Shown piece by piece: positions 54,702-64,000 of a stretch of DNA of 64,000 bases. This DNA comes from Noviherbaspirillum saxi (GTDB taxonomy: Bacteria; Pseudomonadota; Gammaproteobacteria; Burkholderiales; Burkholderiaceae_D), in the NCBI RefSeq assembly GCF_003591035.1, contig NZ_QYUO01000003.1, forward strand, positions 558,001 to 622,000, given 5' to 3'. Each line of letters begins with the position of its first letter. The stretch's first letter is position 1. Below the pieces are notes generated by a model that did not search any database, was not told where the DNA came from, and saw only the letters and a program-made list of their open reading frames with translations. The translations under genes were made by a program, and so were the position numbers.

Positions 54702-56255
54702 TTATTTCGTGATCGCTGTGTGGCTGAGCCGGAAAACGCCTACGGCTTCCGCCAGCACACTCGCTCTTTCCTGCATCGTACCGGCAGCCGATGCGGCTTC
54801 TTCCACCAGCACGGCATTTTGTTGTGTGACCCTGTCCATTTCGGTAATGGCCTTGTTCACTTCTTCAATGCCGGCACTTTGTTCTTCGCTGGCCGACAAG
54901 ATCTCGGCCATGATGTCGGTCACGCGCTTGACGCTGTTGACGACTTCGTCCATGGTGGCGCCCGCCTGATTGACCAGCTCGCTTCCGGAATCGACTTTGT
55001 TGACGGAATCGCCGATCAGGGTCTTGATCTCCTTGGCTGCAGAGGCCGAACGTTGGGCCAGGTTGCGCACCTCGGTAGCTACGACGGCGAATCCTCGTCC
55101 CTGTTCCCCGGCGCGGGCAGCTTCTACCGCCGCATTCAGCGCCAGGATGTTGGTCTGGAATGCGATGCCATCAATGACGCTGATGATGTCCACGATCTTG
55201 CGCGAGCTATCCTTGATCGAAGCCATCGTTTCGACCACATCGCCGACCACACGTCCACCGCGCGTTGCCACGGACGACGCAGATTGCACCAGCTGGTTCG
55301 CCTGGCGCGCATTTTCTGCGTTTTGCCGTACGGTGGACGTCAACTCTTCCATGGCGGACGCCGTCTCTTCAAGCGACCCGGCCTGCGATTCGGTGCGCGA
55401 CGAGAGATCTGCATTATCGGCTGCAAGCTGCTGCGAAACGCTGCCGATCGTATCGGTTGTGCTGCGCACGTTGCCGATGATGGCATTCAGGCTGACATTC
55501 ATTTTGCGCAATGCATCGAACAATTGTCCGATCTCATCGCGGTGTTGATCGTTGATATTCGAAGTCAGATCGCCGGCAGCGACTGTGCTGGCAAGGCTCA
55601 CCGCCTGATTCAATGGGCCGGTAATGCTGCGTGTGACACGCCAGGAAATCAGGGCGCCGATCGCGACGGTGACCAGTGTCAGACCGATAAGCAGCATCAT
55701 GAGAACGCGGTCAGCAGATTCCGAGTCGGATATCACCTTGCGTTCGGCCACGCGCTGAATGGTCAACAGCTTGTCGATCTCGGCGACCGACTTCAAGTTC
55801 ATCGGGTCGATATATTTGGTGATGACAGAGGCAGCACCTTCGGAATTCATGTTCTGCGCCTGAACGATTGCGATCTTGTAGCGCGGCTCGATGCTTTTCT
55901 CAACCTTCACCAATTCGGCGAGGATTGCCTTTTCGGCATCGGTGAGAGGCATGCTGACAAGCTTGGCATGGGCCTCGGCGTACAGCTTGTTCTGTGCATC
56001 TACTCTTGCCTTTTGCTGGTCTACCGTGGAAATGTCGAGCATGTTACGCATTGCCACACCGCTTTGCAGCAACGCGCTTTTCATGTCTGCCACCAGCTCG
56101 CCCTTGAGATTGGCGACTTCCAGGCCTTTTTTCAGGGCATTCTTATTTTGCGTGACCAGCAGGGTACTCACTGCAACGACGACAGTCAAAAGTGCGAGGA
56201 TGACGGCAAAGCCGATCCCCAGCCGGGTCCCAATACGCATTGCGCGCAAGTTCAT
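54702..56255 (-). CDS. Methyl-accepting chemotaxis protein
   Basis: 517 residues. First membrane helix [22 protein letters not shown], a periplasmic four-helix bundle (4HB_MCP type, ~35-190), a second helix [24 protein letters not shown] ([20 protein letters not shown]) and a signalling domain with tip [29 protein letters not shown]. No C-terminal CheR-docking pentapeptide is visible. Stand-alone gene with a GGAGATAC-type ribosome binding site. Confidence 0.94.
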   Translation of the reverse strand: MNLRAMRIGTRLGIGFAVILALLTVVVAVSTLLVTQNKNALKKGLEVANLKGELVADMKSALLQSGVAMRNMLDISTVDQQKARVDAQNKLYAEAHAKLVSMPLTDAEKAILAELVKVEKSIEPRYKIAIVQAQNMNSEGAASVITKYIDPMNLKSVAEIDKLLTIQRVAERKVISDSESADRVLMMLLIGLTLVTVAIGALISWRVTRSITGPLNQAVSLASTVAAGDLTSNINDQHRDEIGQLFDALRKMNVSLNAIIGNVRSTTDTIGSVSQQLAADNADLSSRTESQAGSLEETASAMEELTSTVRQNAENARQANQLVQSASSVATRGGRVVGDVVETMASIKDSSRKIVDIISVIDGIAFQTNILALNAAVEAARAGEQGRGFAVVATEVRNLAQRSASAAKEIKTLIGDSVNKVDSGSELVNQAGATMDEVVNSVKRVTDIMAEILSASEEQSAGIEEVNKAITEMDRVTQQNAVLVEEAASAAGTMQERASVLAEAVGVFRLSHTAITK

Positions 56256-56396
56256 CAGTATCTCCTTTGGGTGTTATTCATTTGCTTCGCGCTTTGCGCG
56301 CCCCCGTCAACCGTCCGGGCATTCGTATTTGCGCCAATGTCAGAACGGTCGTGCAGTTTTATTGTTCTATGGCAATATCTGCCGTCATCTTATTCC

Positions 56397-57826
56397 TTAA
56401 TCGTCGTAGCCGCCACCTGCCGCGACCGCGTTACTAGTCTCCTGTTTCCTAATCGGACGCGGCCAACCGATTGGACCAAACCAGGCACCGCCCGCGATCG
56501 CACTTGCGTTTACCACGCCATACACGACCAGCGCCACGGCCTGCGCCAGAAAAACCAACGTCAGACCGCCGCCCCAACGCAACATGATCCAGCCACCGCC
56601 GGCCGCCACTGCCAGTCTCAGTACATTGCCGGCTACCGGCCACCACAGACGCCCCGCACCCTGTGATGCAAAATACAAGACCAGACCGAGGCCGAAAAAA
56701 CCATACGCCGGTCCGACGACTTGTAGATAGCGGCTGCCCGCTTCCAGCATTGCGGGATCCGTATCGAATAGCGACAGCCATGCATGCGGGAAGAATGCGG
56801 CCAAAAGTCCGATCATTTCCGCCATCGCGAATGCAAGTGCCGCACCGGCCCAGGTCGCGCGAAGAGCTCGTTCCCGTTGTCCGGCGCCGATGCAGGTTCC
56901 TACCATGGCGACTAGCGGTGCGCCCAGCCCGAACACCAAGGGCACAAGCAGATATTCAAGGCGGGAGCCGGTGCCGTATCCGGCAATCGCTTCCGTACCA
57001 AATGAGCCGACCAGCGCGGTCGTAATACCAATCGCAAGGTTGGTGGCAACGGTGGAAACCATGCCGATCAAACCAATCCGGAGAATGTCGCGAAATAGCG
57101 GCCAGCGAAACCGCAGCTCTGCAAATGATGGGCGCAACAAGCTATTGCGGGACCACAGATAGGCAGCAAGAATGATGCTGCCAACCAGGTAATACATTAA
57201 CAATGCTGCCGCACCGCCAGCGATCCCCATGCCCGGTATCGGTCCCCAGCCAAAGATCAGCAGCGGCGACATTGGAATCAGCACCACCATGCCTGCCACA
57301 GTGACAAAGGCGGGTACCGCCATGTTGCCGGTACCGCGCAGGATCGCCGACAGCGAATTGAAAATCCAGACGATGATTGCGCCGGCAAAGACCCAGTTGG
57401 AATAAATAAGCGCGGCATCGAGCGCTTCTCCTGTGCCCCCATTCGGGCATACATGTAAGGTCCGCCCAACAGCACTGCAGCCATGAATGCCAAACCAAAA
57501 ACGACGGCAATCAGCAATGCATGCAATACCAATGCATCGGCATCGGCACGGCGGCGCGCGCCAAGTGCGCGCGCAATCGAGGAAGCAATGCCGCCTCCCA
57601 TTGCTCCGGCCGAGGTCATCTGCATCAGCATCACGACGGGAAACACCAGCGCCATGCCGGCCAGTGCGTCGGTGCCAAGCTTTCCGACGAAATAAGTCTC
57701 GATCAGACCGACCGCCGCTTGCGCGAACATCACAAGGACATTGGGCGCGCCAAGCCGCAGCAGGGTCGGAATGATCGGCGCTTCGAGCAAACGCTGCGTT
57801 CTGGGGTCAAGTGTTGAACTGTCCAT
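56397..57826 (-). pseudogene. MATE-family exporter interrupted by a frameshift
   Basis: The first 182-codon frame (57278-57826) starts MDSSTLDPRTQRLLEAPIIP and follows the MATE family through MYARMGAQ. A one-base loss near 57430-57440 then shifts the frame; the expected GEALDAALIYSNWVFAG is encoded in the next frame. That frame continues as AVPAFVTVAGMVVLIPMSPLL to 56397. Together they make a full-length ~475-residue MATE transporter with about 12 helices. A sequencing error cannot be excluded. It follows the MarR gene by 87 bp. Confidence 0.85.
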
Positions 57827-57913
57827 GGTTCGTGTAGTTATGCGAAGAAGCTACAGGTATTGGCAGGCTGTACCTGCCATGTCGATATCCGAAGGGATAC
57901 GGCGCAGCGGGTG

Positions 57914-58372
57914 TCATCCCTCTTCAAGACCGTCGCCGGATGACAACAGTGCGAGCGACTCGTCGATCAGTGCGTGCAGTGCCTGTACGCGCTCGATGCC
58001 AAGCGTTTCATTAATCTTGTCTTGCGCGCTCTTCCAGTGGCGTCGTGCTTCATCGAGTTTGACGCGGCCGGCCGCAGTGATGGCGACGCTGCGGCTGCGT
58101 TCATCTGATCCGGCTTGGATGCATAGCCAGCCGGCGTCTACCAGCGGCTTAAGATTGCGGCTGAGGGTAGAGGCATCCATGCGCATCGACAGCGCCAGTT
58201 CCCCGGGTCGGATCGGTCCCAGCTTGTGAGCATGCACCAGCAAGGAGTATTGCGTCGCTTTCAATCCCGCTCTGGTGAGTTCCGCGTCGTAATGTTGCGA
58301 CACCAGGCGCGCCAGTTGGCGAACCCTGAAACTGGTGCAGCCTTGCGGCTTCTTTTGTCGATCGGCGGCCAT
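57914..58372 (-). CDS. MarR-family regulator
   Basis: 152 residues. Winged helix: KATQYSLLVHAHKLGPIRPGELALSMRMDASTLSRNLKPLVDAGWL, then the wing SDERSRSVAITAAG. It is in the same direction as the MATE gene and upstream of it, so likely its regulator. Two copies of a 14-bp near-palindrome lie just upstream. Confidence 0.92.
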   Translation of the reverse strand: MAADRQKKPQGCTSFRVRQLARLVSQHYDAELTRAGLKATQYSLLVHAHKLGPIRPGELALSMRMDASTLSRNLKPLVDAGWLCIQAGSDERSRSVAITAAGRVKLDEARRHWKSAQDKINETLGIERVQALHALIDESLALLSSGDGLEEG

Positions 58373-58388
58373 ACGCGCTCCTCAATAA

Positions 58389-58417
58389 TTTGTATATGCA
58401 AATATTGTATATGCAAA
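58389..58417 (-). promoter_or_regulatory. Candidate MarR operator pair
   Basis: tttgtatatgcaaa at 58389-58402 and attgtatatgcaaa at 58404-58417, a 15-bp period. Each is an imperfect palindrome of the TTG-N-CAA type. They lie 17-45 bp upstream of the MarR start. Confidence 0.6.
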
Positions 58418-58745
58418 TGAAAGGCGGCGTTGCGGTTATGTTTATGGCATTCCAAGCTATCCGATTTTTGACGTGTACCTCGACCCGATCGGACCTTGGC
58501 ATCCATATAAATTCGCCGCTTGATTGAGTTCGTTGTACATGCTTCGATAAGGCAAGCATAGCGTCAAATTCACCGACATGACGCCAGACAACCGACCGCC
58601 GATGACAGACAACTGACCACCGCTCATTGTCTTGACTGCTCCAGGGTACGGTGCGATGATAATTTCCGACAATCAACAAAGAGAGGGTATGCAAATCCGG
58701 CCCAGCCTGGCATAGGTAGAGCCCAACGGCTTAGGTATCCTGCTG

Positions 58746-58814
58746 AAGCTGGCGGGGCCTTGAAACAGTAGCCGCCCTCGAATTGCCGGCTATTGTTTCA
58801 AGGCCCACCAGCTT
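58746..58814. repeat. Long hairpin upstream of TonB-dependent receptor
   Basis: Two arms (58746-58774 and 58787-58814) pair over about 28 positions with one G-U, one mismatch and one bulged G, around a 12-nt loop. It ends 95 bp before the receptor ATG. It could be a regulatory leader structure, a terminator for an upstream transcript or a small palindromic element. Confidence 0.75.
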
Positions 58815-58909
58815 TGCCAAGACACGCGTACGAGGCCTGGAAAATCTCCGAAGCAATGATAAGTGGAGAACTGCGCATTGGCTCTTGCGCGAGAATGCGA
58901 GGAGAAAAA

Positions 58910-61633
58910 ATGAATAACCGGACTATCGGCCATTACGCCATTCGACGCGTGCAGCCAAAGCCTCACGCGGTTCTGCCAGCAAATGCAGGACGGAAAAACA
59001 TGCTGCTGGCTTCCATCAAGTCGCTGGCCGTCGGTACGATCTTTATGGCAAGCGCACCATCGTATTCAAGCGACGACGACAATACGCAGATATTGCCGGA
59101 AGTAAGCGTCACCGGCATTCGCGCGTCGCTCCAGCAATCGCTTAATGCAAAGCGCGACGCCGATTCAATTGTCGAAACTGTCACGGCGGAAGACATCGGC
59201 AAAATGCCGGACAGGAATGTCGCCGATGCGATCCAGCGCGTGCCGGGCGTCAACACCAGTTCGTCGGCCGGTGGCGAGGGCGGTTTCGACGAAAACGATC
59301 GCGTCAGCATCCGCGGCACCAGTCCGAACCTGACGCAAACTCTGATCAACGGGCACGCGGTCGGCACTGGCGACTGGTTCATTCTCAACCAGGTTGGCAA
59401 CGTCGGCCGCAGCGTCAGCTATTCGCTACTGCCATCCGAACTGGTAGGGCGTGTGACGGTACACAAGACTGCGCAAGCCGATCTGGTCGAGGGGGGCGTG
59501 GCCGGCACAGTCAACATCGAAACCCGCAAACCGCTGCAATTCAAGAAGCAGCTGACTACCGAGGCGACGCTGGAAGGTGTCTATTCCGATCTCGCGAGGA
59601 AAACCGGCCCGCAGCTGTCGGCGCTGATGAACTGGAAGAACGATGCCGATACCATGGGTGTCATGGTGCAAGCGTTTTCGCAAACGCGCCATCTGCGGCG
59701 CGACGGACAGGAGCTACTGGGCTACGGCGTCATCAACTCCGCCAATACGCCGGACGTGGTAGCGGCGCGGCCCGACCTGAATGGCGTCGCCTATCCGCAA
59801 TTGATCGGATCCACTCTGTTCCAGCAAGAGCGCAAGCGCGAAGGCAGCGCCTTCGAAGTACAGATCAAGCCGAGCAATGATTTGACCCTGGGATTGAACG
59901 GCCTTTATTCCCGCCTCAGTGCGAAGAACTATAACAATAACTTTTTGGCTTGGCCCGACAATCTCTTGATCAACGGCGTGGCACCGGATGCCTATACCAT
60001 AAATAACGGCACGCTGACCTCGGCAAGCTTTCCGGCGCAAGGCGAATATGCGGCCGGCGTGGTTGATGCCATTTACCGGCCCGGATCCCGCTCCGAAACC
60101 TGGTATCTCAATCTGGATGGAAAATGGCGCGCCAGCTCCCATCTGGTGGTGAGCGGCCAGATCGGCACCACCAGAGGTGTCGGCGAAACCGCGAAGGAAG
60201 TTGCCTTCGAGGGCAATATCAACAATACAGGCCTGAACTACAGCATGAATGGCCTGAGCCGCGCAACGACCGTGTCCTTCCCCGGCGCCAACGTCACGGA
60301 CTTCGCCGGTACGTCCTTCGGCTGGGCATGGGGGTCGCAGATCAAATCGATTGATGCGGAGCGCTACGGTCAGCTCGACGGTGAACTGGCGATCGACAAT
60401 AGTGTGATCCAGACCGTCAAGTTCGGAGTGCGGCTTGCCAACCACGAACGCCGGGTCGACTGGCCGGTTGCAGCAGGTCCCCTCAGTGATACGCCGGCGA
60501 GCTTGCCGGTATGGAGCGGCATGCGCTATCCAGGCAATTTTGGTCACGGCTTTGGCGGGGCGCTGAACAATATCTGGTTGCTGAGCCCGGCAGACATCGA
60601 AACCTGGGCCGATGCTAACCTGAACACCGATCCGGTGACGCGCCGCAACTGGACGGGCGAATTCAAAGTCAAGGAAGACACCACCGCCGGTTATGCGATG
60701 GCCAATCTGGCTAAAGACGCATGGCGCGGCAATGTCGGTCTGCGGCTCGTGCGTACCAGGCAGTCCACCACGTCCAACGTCGCCGGGGGCGCTGATCCGA
60801 TCGTCGGTTCGGATTTCGGAGCCTACACGCCTCAGGTCATTCGGCATACCTACGTCGACATACTGCCGAGCGCCAATCTCAGTGTCGATGTATCGAAGGA
60901 CCTGGTACTGCGCGCGGCAGTCGCACGCACCATGGCGCGTCCCGATTACAGTGCATTGGGCGGCGCTGTGACGCTGGACAACCTTCAGCGCACTGGCACT
61001 GGCGGCAACCCGAATCTCAAGCCGGTGCGTTCGACCAATGTCGATGCGGCGATCGAGTGGTATTTTGCACCCAAGTCGCTGCTGCAATTCGGCCTGTTTT
61101 ACATGGATATGTCGTCGTATGTGTCTTTCGGTACCGCGCCTGCGCAGTATTTCAACGACCAGACGCGAAGAGTCGAGACCTACCAGATCACATCGCCGCT
61201 CAATGTCGCCGCCAAAAACAAGGGATTTGAACTCGGCTACCAGCAGCCGCTTGCCCGCAATTTCGGCGTGCTGGCCAACTATACGTATGCCGACGGCAAA
61301 GCGGCTGATGGCAGCGAGATGCTGGGTTCATCGAAAAACACCTGGAATCTGACCGGCTACTACGAGAACGAGCGCTTCAACGCGCGCCTGGCCTATACTT
61401 ACCGCTCGGATTTTCTGGTCGGATTGGACCGCAGCTTCGCCCAGCACGCAGCGGGTGTTGGCAACCTCGCCGCGTCGCTTAGCTACAAGATCAGCGCCAA
61501 CGCGATGCTGACCTTCGATGCGCTCAACCTGAACAATGCGACGCTGAAGTATTATGGTGAAAACAAGGATCAGCCGCGCGCGCTGTATTCGAACGGACGT
61601 CAATTTTATGTCGGCGTACGGGCCAGGATGTAG
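58910..61633 (+). CDS. TonB-dependent outer-membrane receptor
   Basis: About 907 residues from the ATG at 58910 behind GAGGAG. A later ATG at 58997 gives a more ordinary signal peptide (LLASIKSLAVGTIFMASAPSYS), so the start is not certain. Plug domain: EVSVTGIRASLQQSLNAKRD and IGKMPDRNVADAIQRVPGV, then VSIRGTSPNLTQTLINGHAV. The block LVEGGVAGTVNIETRKPL is typical of the Xanthomonas/Caulobacter-type receptor family. The 22-strand barrel ends YVGVRARM with the C-terminal aromatic/Met terminus. The ligand is unknown, and sugars are common in this group. Confidence 0.92.
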   Translation: MNNRTIGHYAIRRVQPKPHAVLPANAGRKNMLLASIKSLAVGTIFMASAPSYSSDDDNTQILPEVSVTGIRASLQQSLNAKRDADSIVETVTAEDIGKMPDRNVADAIQRVPGVNTSSSAGGEGGFDENDRVSIRGTSPNLTQTLINGHAVGTGDWFILNQVGNVGRSVSYSLLPSELVGRVTVHKTAQADLVEGGVAGTVNIETRKPLQFKKQLTTEATLEGVYSDLARKTGPQLSALMNWKNDADTMGVMVQAFSQTRHLRRDGQELLGYGVINSANTPDVVAARPDLNGVAYPQLIGSTLFQQERKREGSAFEVQIKPSNDLTLGLNGLYSRLSAKNYNNNFLAWPDNLLINGVAPDAYTINNGTLTSASFPAQGEYAAGVVDAIYRPGSRSETWYLNLDGKWRASSHLVVSGQIGTTRGVGETAKEVAFEGNINNTGLNYSMNGLSRATTVSFPGANVTDFAGTSFGWAWGSQIKSIDAERYGQLDGELAIDNSVIQTVKFGVRLANHERRVDWPVAAGPLSDTPASLPVWSGMRYPGNFGHGFGGALNNIWLLSPADIETWADANLNTDPVTRRNWTGEFKVKEDTTAGYAMANLAKDAWRGNVGLRLVRTRQSTTSNVAGGADPIVGSDFGAYTPQVIRHTYVDILPSANLSVDVSKDLVLRAAVARTMARPDYSALGGAVTLDNLQRTGTGGNPNLKPVRSTNVDAAIEWYFAPKSLLQFGLFYMDMSSYVSFGTAPAQYFNDQTRRVETYQITSPLNVAAKNKGFELGYQQPLARNFGVLANYTYADGKAADGSEMLGSSKNTWNLTGYYENERFNARLAYTYRSDFLVGLDRSFAQHAAGVGNLAASLSYKISANAMLTFDALNLNNATLKYYGENKDQPRALYSNGRQFYVGVRARM

Positions 61634-61750
61634 AACCGATATGCGCTCAGGTAGCTCGATCCCGCTTGCCGGTGTCGGTGAACTGCGCAATGAACAACGG
61701 ACTCTACCCATTGGCAGGGAACGGAAGTAACCCACAGAAAGAACCAGGTC

Positions 61751-64000
61751 ATGGCGTTCTCAATCCGTGCTTTGCTGCTTACGTCGGCTCTTATCACGCT
61801 TCCCGGATCGGCAACGGCCCAGCACGCCATCAATGCCGAAAAAGCGGTGCGGCAAAATCAAGTGCAAACCGATAACCAGCCGCATCAAATGTCGGAACGC
61901 GCCCGTCAATGGGACGAAGTCGTTCTGGCAGCGCAGCGAAATCCACAAGAAGTGCTCGCAGACGGCAACCGGATGCTCGAACGTGCCACACAGCAGAACG
62001 ATAAAGCCGGTCAGTTGAAAGCATTACGCACATTGGTGATCGCCTACGGTGCGCTAGAAACCTATATCGGGCGTAAAGAGGAACTCGAATACGGCCTTGC
62101 ACTTGCCCGTGAGCTCAATGATTTCGATTCTCAGTGCGAGTTCCTTGATTATCTTGCCTGGAAGGAATGGAGTGAGGGCCGTTCCGATGCGGCATCCAGA
62201 ATCCTTGATGAAGAAACGCTCATTGCCGAAGCGCATCCTAAAGAATGCACGCTGGCCGAAATTTACGTCAGCCGATCGTTCATGGCGAAAGCGCGTGGAG
62301 CCGCGTCCGAGTCCATGTCGTGGCTTTCCAAGGCATACGCCGGGTTTGAACAGAAAGGAGACGAATTTGGCATGGCCAGAACGCTCCAGTACATTGGCAC
62401 CGCATTCAGCAGCAATACCCGCAACATGGAGGATCAGGCCAAGGCCGCAGATTATTTTCATCGAGCGTTTGCTCTGTTCGATCCGAAAGATCATCAGCTG
62501 TTTGCGATTGAGAATAATGCACAGCTCGCGATGACGTATTACCACCGCAAGGATTATGCGAATGCCATGCGTTTTCTGGAGGTGGCCCATGCGATTGCGA
62601 CCGAAATGAAACATCCCTTGATTGCGCAAGTTGAATATCGGCTTGGACAGGTGGAACTGGCAGCACATCGCTATGCCGCCGCGCTTGCGCATTTTGACCG
62701 TGCCTTTCCCGGCTTGTCCGGGATAAGCAGCGGAAATAAAACCGCCGTGGAAGTCCTGACGGGACGTGCTGTGGCGCTGGCACAGCTGGGTCGACGTGAA
62801 GAAAGCCTGGATACTCTGGCGGCTGCACGAAAAGCGCAGCGTGAGCTGGGCGACCGGACGCTGGACGTGATTTACTTCGCCGGATCGAATCAGATCCATG
62901 CCCATTTCAAAGACTATGAGTCCGCATATCGGGATTTGCTGCTATTGCAAGCCGCCGAGAGAGAAGCGATTGAAACGGCAAACGCAAAACACGACGAAGA
63001 ACTCAAAGTGCGCTTCGACGTTAGGTTGCGGGAAAGCGAAAACGAACTGCTGCGCGTGCAACAAAAGGAGGCCGAAAGCAAACGGCAGGTGTACGCACTG
63101 GTGTCGCTGGTCAGCCTGCTTTTGCTTCTCGGTCTGGCCTTCTATCTAAGGCGGCGAGCCGTGGTTTCGAAAATCGAATTGCAGCACCAGAAAGCCTTGG
63201 CTGAAGCGGAAGCCAGCGCGAACCGGGCCAAGACGACGTTTCTTGCCAATATGAGCCACGAATTACGCTCTCCATTGAACGCGATTCTCGGATTTACCCG
63301 GCTACTGGCGCGCGAATCGAGTCTTCCAGCAGAGGCCCAAAGCGATCTGCGCATTGTGGTAAAGAGCAGCGAGCATTTGCATGGTTTGATCAACCAGGTG
63401 CTGGATTTGTCAAAAATCGAATCCGGTCATATTGCGCTCATTGACACCGATGTCGACCTCCATGCGCTACTGGATGATGTGGAGGATATGTTTTCGTTGT
63501 TGGCATACCAGAAGGGATTGCAGCTCATTGTCGATAGGCCTACGGACCTGCCGCGCTATATCCGGATCGATGCCGGCAAGCTGCGCCAGGTATTGATCAA
63601 CCTGTTGAACAATGCATTGAAGTTCACAGCGCAAGGTAGCGTGACGCTGAGGGTCGGCAAAACTGACAGAAATGGCCGCCTGGCGTTCGAGGTTCTCGAC
63701 ACCGGTCCCGGTATCGCTTCGGACGAGCTGAGCAAACTCGGGCAGCCGTTCGTGCAGGCACAGGCAGGCCGGCAGGCCAATGAAGGAAGCGGACTTGGAT
63801 TGACCATCAGCCGCGGCTTCGTGCAATTGATGGGGGGCAGCTTGAACATATCGAGCGAACCGGGTAAGGGCTCGACATTCGCGTTCGACATTAAGATACA
63901 TGAGAACCAGGAAACGCATGCTGTAGAGTACCGCCGTGTGGCTGGCCTGGCGGGCGGGCAGCCGCGTTACCGTATTCTCGCGGTGGATGATCGCGAGGAG
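61751..64000 (+). CDS. Hybrid sensor histidine kinase with TPR-like sensor (3' end outside window)
   Basis: At least 750 residues, cut by the window end. Signal peptide (LLLTSALITLPGSATA) and a ~430-residue helical, TPR-like exported region, then a membrane helix (ALVSLVSLLLLLGLAFYL). A HisKA domain follows with FLANMSHELRSPLNAILGF (His at residue ~503), then HATPase with LINLLNNALKF, DTGPGI and GSGLGLTISRG. The last residues, YRILAVDDRE, begin a receiver domain. It may respond to signals linked to the preceding TonB receptor, 117 bp upstream. Confidence 0.9.
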   Translation, partial: MAFSIRALLLTSALITLPGSATAQHAINAEKAVRQNQVQTDNQPHQMSERARQWDEVVLAAQRNPQEVLADGNRMLERATQQNDKAGQLKALRTLVIAYGALETYIGRKEELEYGLALARELNDFDSQCEFLDYLAWKEWSEGRSDAASRILDEETLIAEAHPKECTLAEIYVSRSFMAKARGAASESMSWLSKAYAGFEQKGDEFGMARTLQYIGTAFSSNTRNMEDQAKAADYFHRAFALFDPKDHQLFAIENNAQLAMTYYHRKDYANAMRFLEVAHAIATEMKHPLIAQVEYRLGQVELAAHRYAAALAHFDRAFPGLSGISSGNKTAVEVLTGRAVALAQLGRREESLDTLAAARKAQRELGDRTLDVIYFAGSNQIHAHFKDYESAYRDLLLLQAAEREAIETANAKHDEELKVRFDVRLRESENELLRVQQKEAESKRQVYALVSLVSLLLLLGLAFYLRRRAVVSKIELQHQKALAEAEASANRAKTTFLANMSHELRSPLNAILGFTRLLARESSLPAEAQSDLRIVVKSSEHLHGLINQVLDLSKIESGHIALIDTDVDLHALLDDVEDMFSLLAYQKGLQLIVDRPTDLPRYIRIDAGKLRQVLINLLNNALKFTAQGSVTLRVGKTDRNGRLAFEVLDTGPGIASDELSKLGQPFVQAQAGRQANEGSGLGLTISRGFVQLMGGSLNISSEPGKGSTFAFDIKIHENQETHAVEYRRVAGLAGGQPRYRILAVDDREE

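Noticed and set aside
54720..56666. 648-codon plus-strand frame over the chemoreceptor
   Set aside because: No recognisable domain. The minus strand holds a complete chemoreceptor with all conserved motifs.
59714..61087. 457-codon minus-strand frame inside the TonB receptor gene
   Set aside because: Shadow frame. Composition is atypical and the plus-strand receptor is clear.
1..64000. tRNA, rRNA or prophage genes
   Set aside because: None was recognised on either strand.

Overview
The window looks like part of a secondary replicon (chromid or megaplasmid) of a betaproteobacterium in the Burkholderiales, most likely an Oxalobacteraceae relative. The taxonomic call is inference from gene content: Bug/TctC-type binding proteins, LysR regulators, a betaproteobacterial-style cold-shock/IF-1 cluster and a moderately high GC content. 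The replicon call rests on an iteron-rich origin, a Rep_3-type initiator and a parAB locus with parS-like palindromes at 48.2-53.3 kb.

Region 0.8-15.3 kb (minus strand) is one tightly packed operon for ethanolamine catabolism inside a bacterial microcompartment. Its order is eat, eutS, eutP, eutQ, eutD, eutM, eutN, eutE, eutA, eutB, eutC, eutL, eutK-like, pduS-like, pduT-like, pduS-like. Ethanolamine enters through Eat. EutBC (kept active by EutA) splits it to acetaldehyde and ammonia, EutE makes acetyl-CoA and EutD makes acetyl phosphate. EutS/M/N/L/K and the PduT-like protein build the shell. Two PduS-like iron-sulfur flavoproteins and the PduT-like iron-sulfur shell protein, normally propanediol-type parts, have been added. 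No eutT, eutG, eutH or eutJ is seen. The N-terminal halves of the two pduS genes are nearly identical while the C-terminal halves have diverged.

Region 15.3-20.1 kb is a rearranged control region. The intact AraC-type regulator eutR lies at 19.0-20.1 kb. A second copy of the eutR-terminator-leader segment, with two deletions, sits directly upstream of eat. Between the copies are a 5'-truncated phnD remnant flanked by two palindrome-rich elements, a DUF2905 membrane protein and a secreted protein with two HxT motifs.

Region 20.2-31.2 kb carries a chemoreceptor, a DeoR regulator with a 2-aminoethylphosphonate-type ABC transporter, a divergent inositol-monophosphatase-family phosphatase, an IS110-family insertion sequence, a hipBA toxin-antitoxin pair and an IS3-family remnant. 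Region 31.2-38.1 kb has an aldehyde dehydrogenase, a LysR/SDR divergent pair, a DUF3455 lipoprotein, an infA copy, a small unknown gene and a cold-shock gene.

Region 38.7-47.2 kb has a lipoprotein polysaccharide deacetylase with three cysteine-bearing modules joined by Pro-Thr linkers. It is followed by a LysR - RraA-like - aconitase-family fusion - Bug binding protein - alcohol dehydrogenase group that looks like a carboxylic-acid catabolic module.

Region 48.2-53.3 kb is the replication and partition core. Region 53.4-64.0 kb has an amino-acid-type binding protein, a second chemoreceptor, a MarR regulator with a frameshifted MATE exporter, a TonB-dependent receptor preceded by a very long hairpin, and a TPR-type hybrid sensor kinase cut by the window end.
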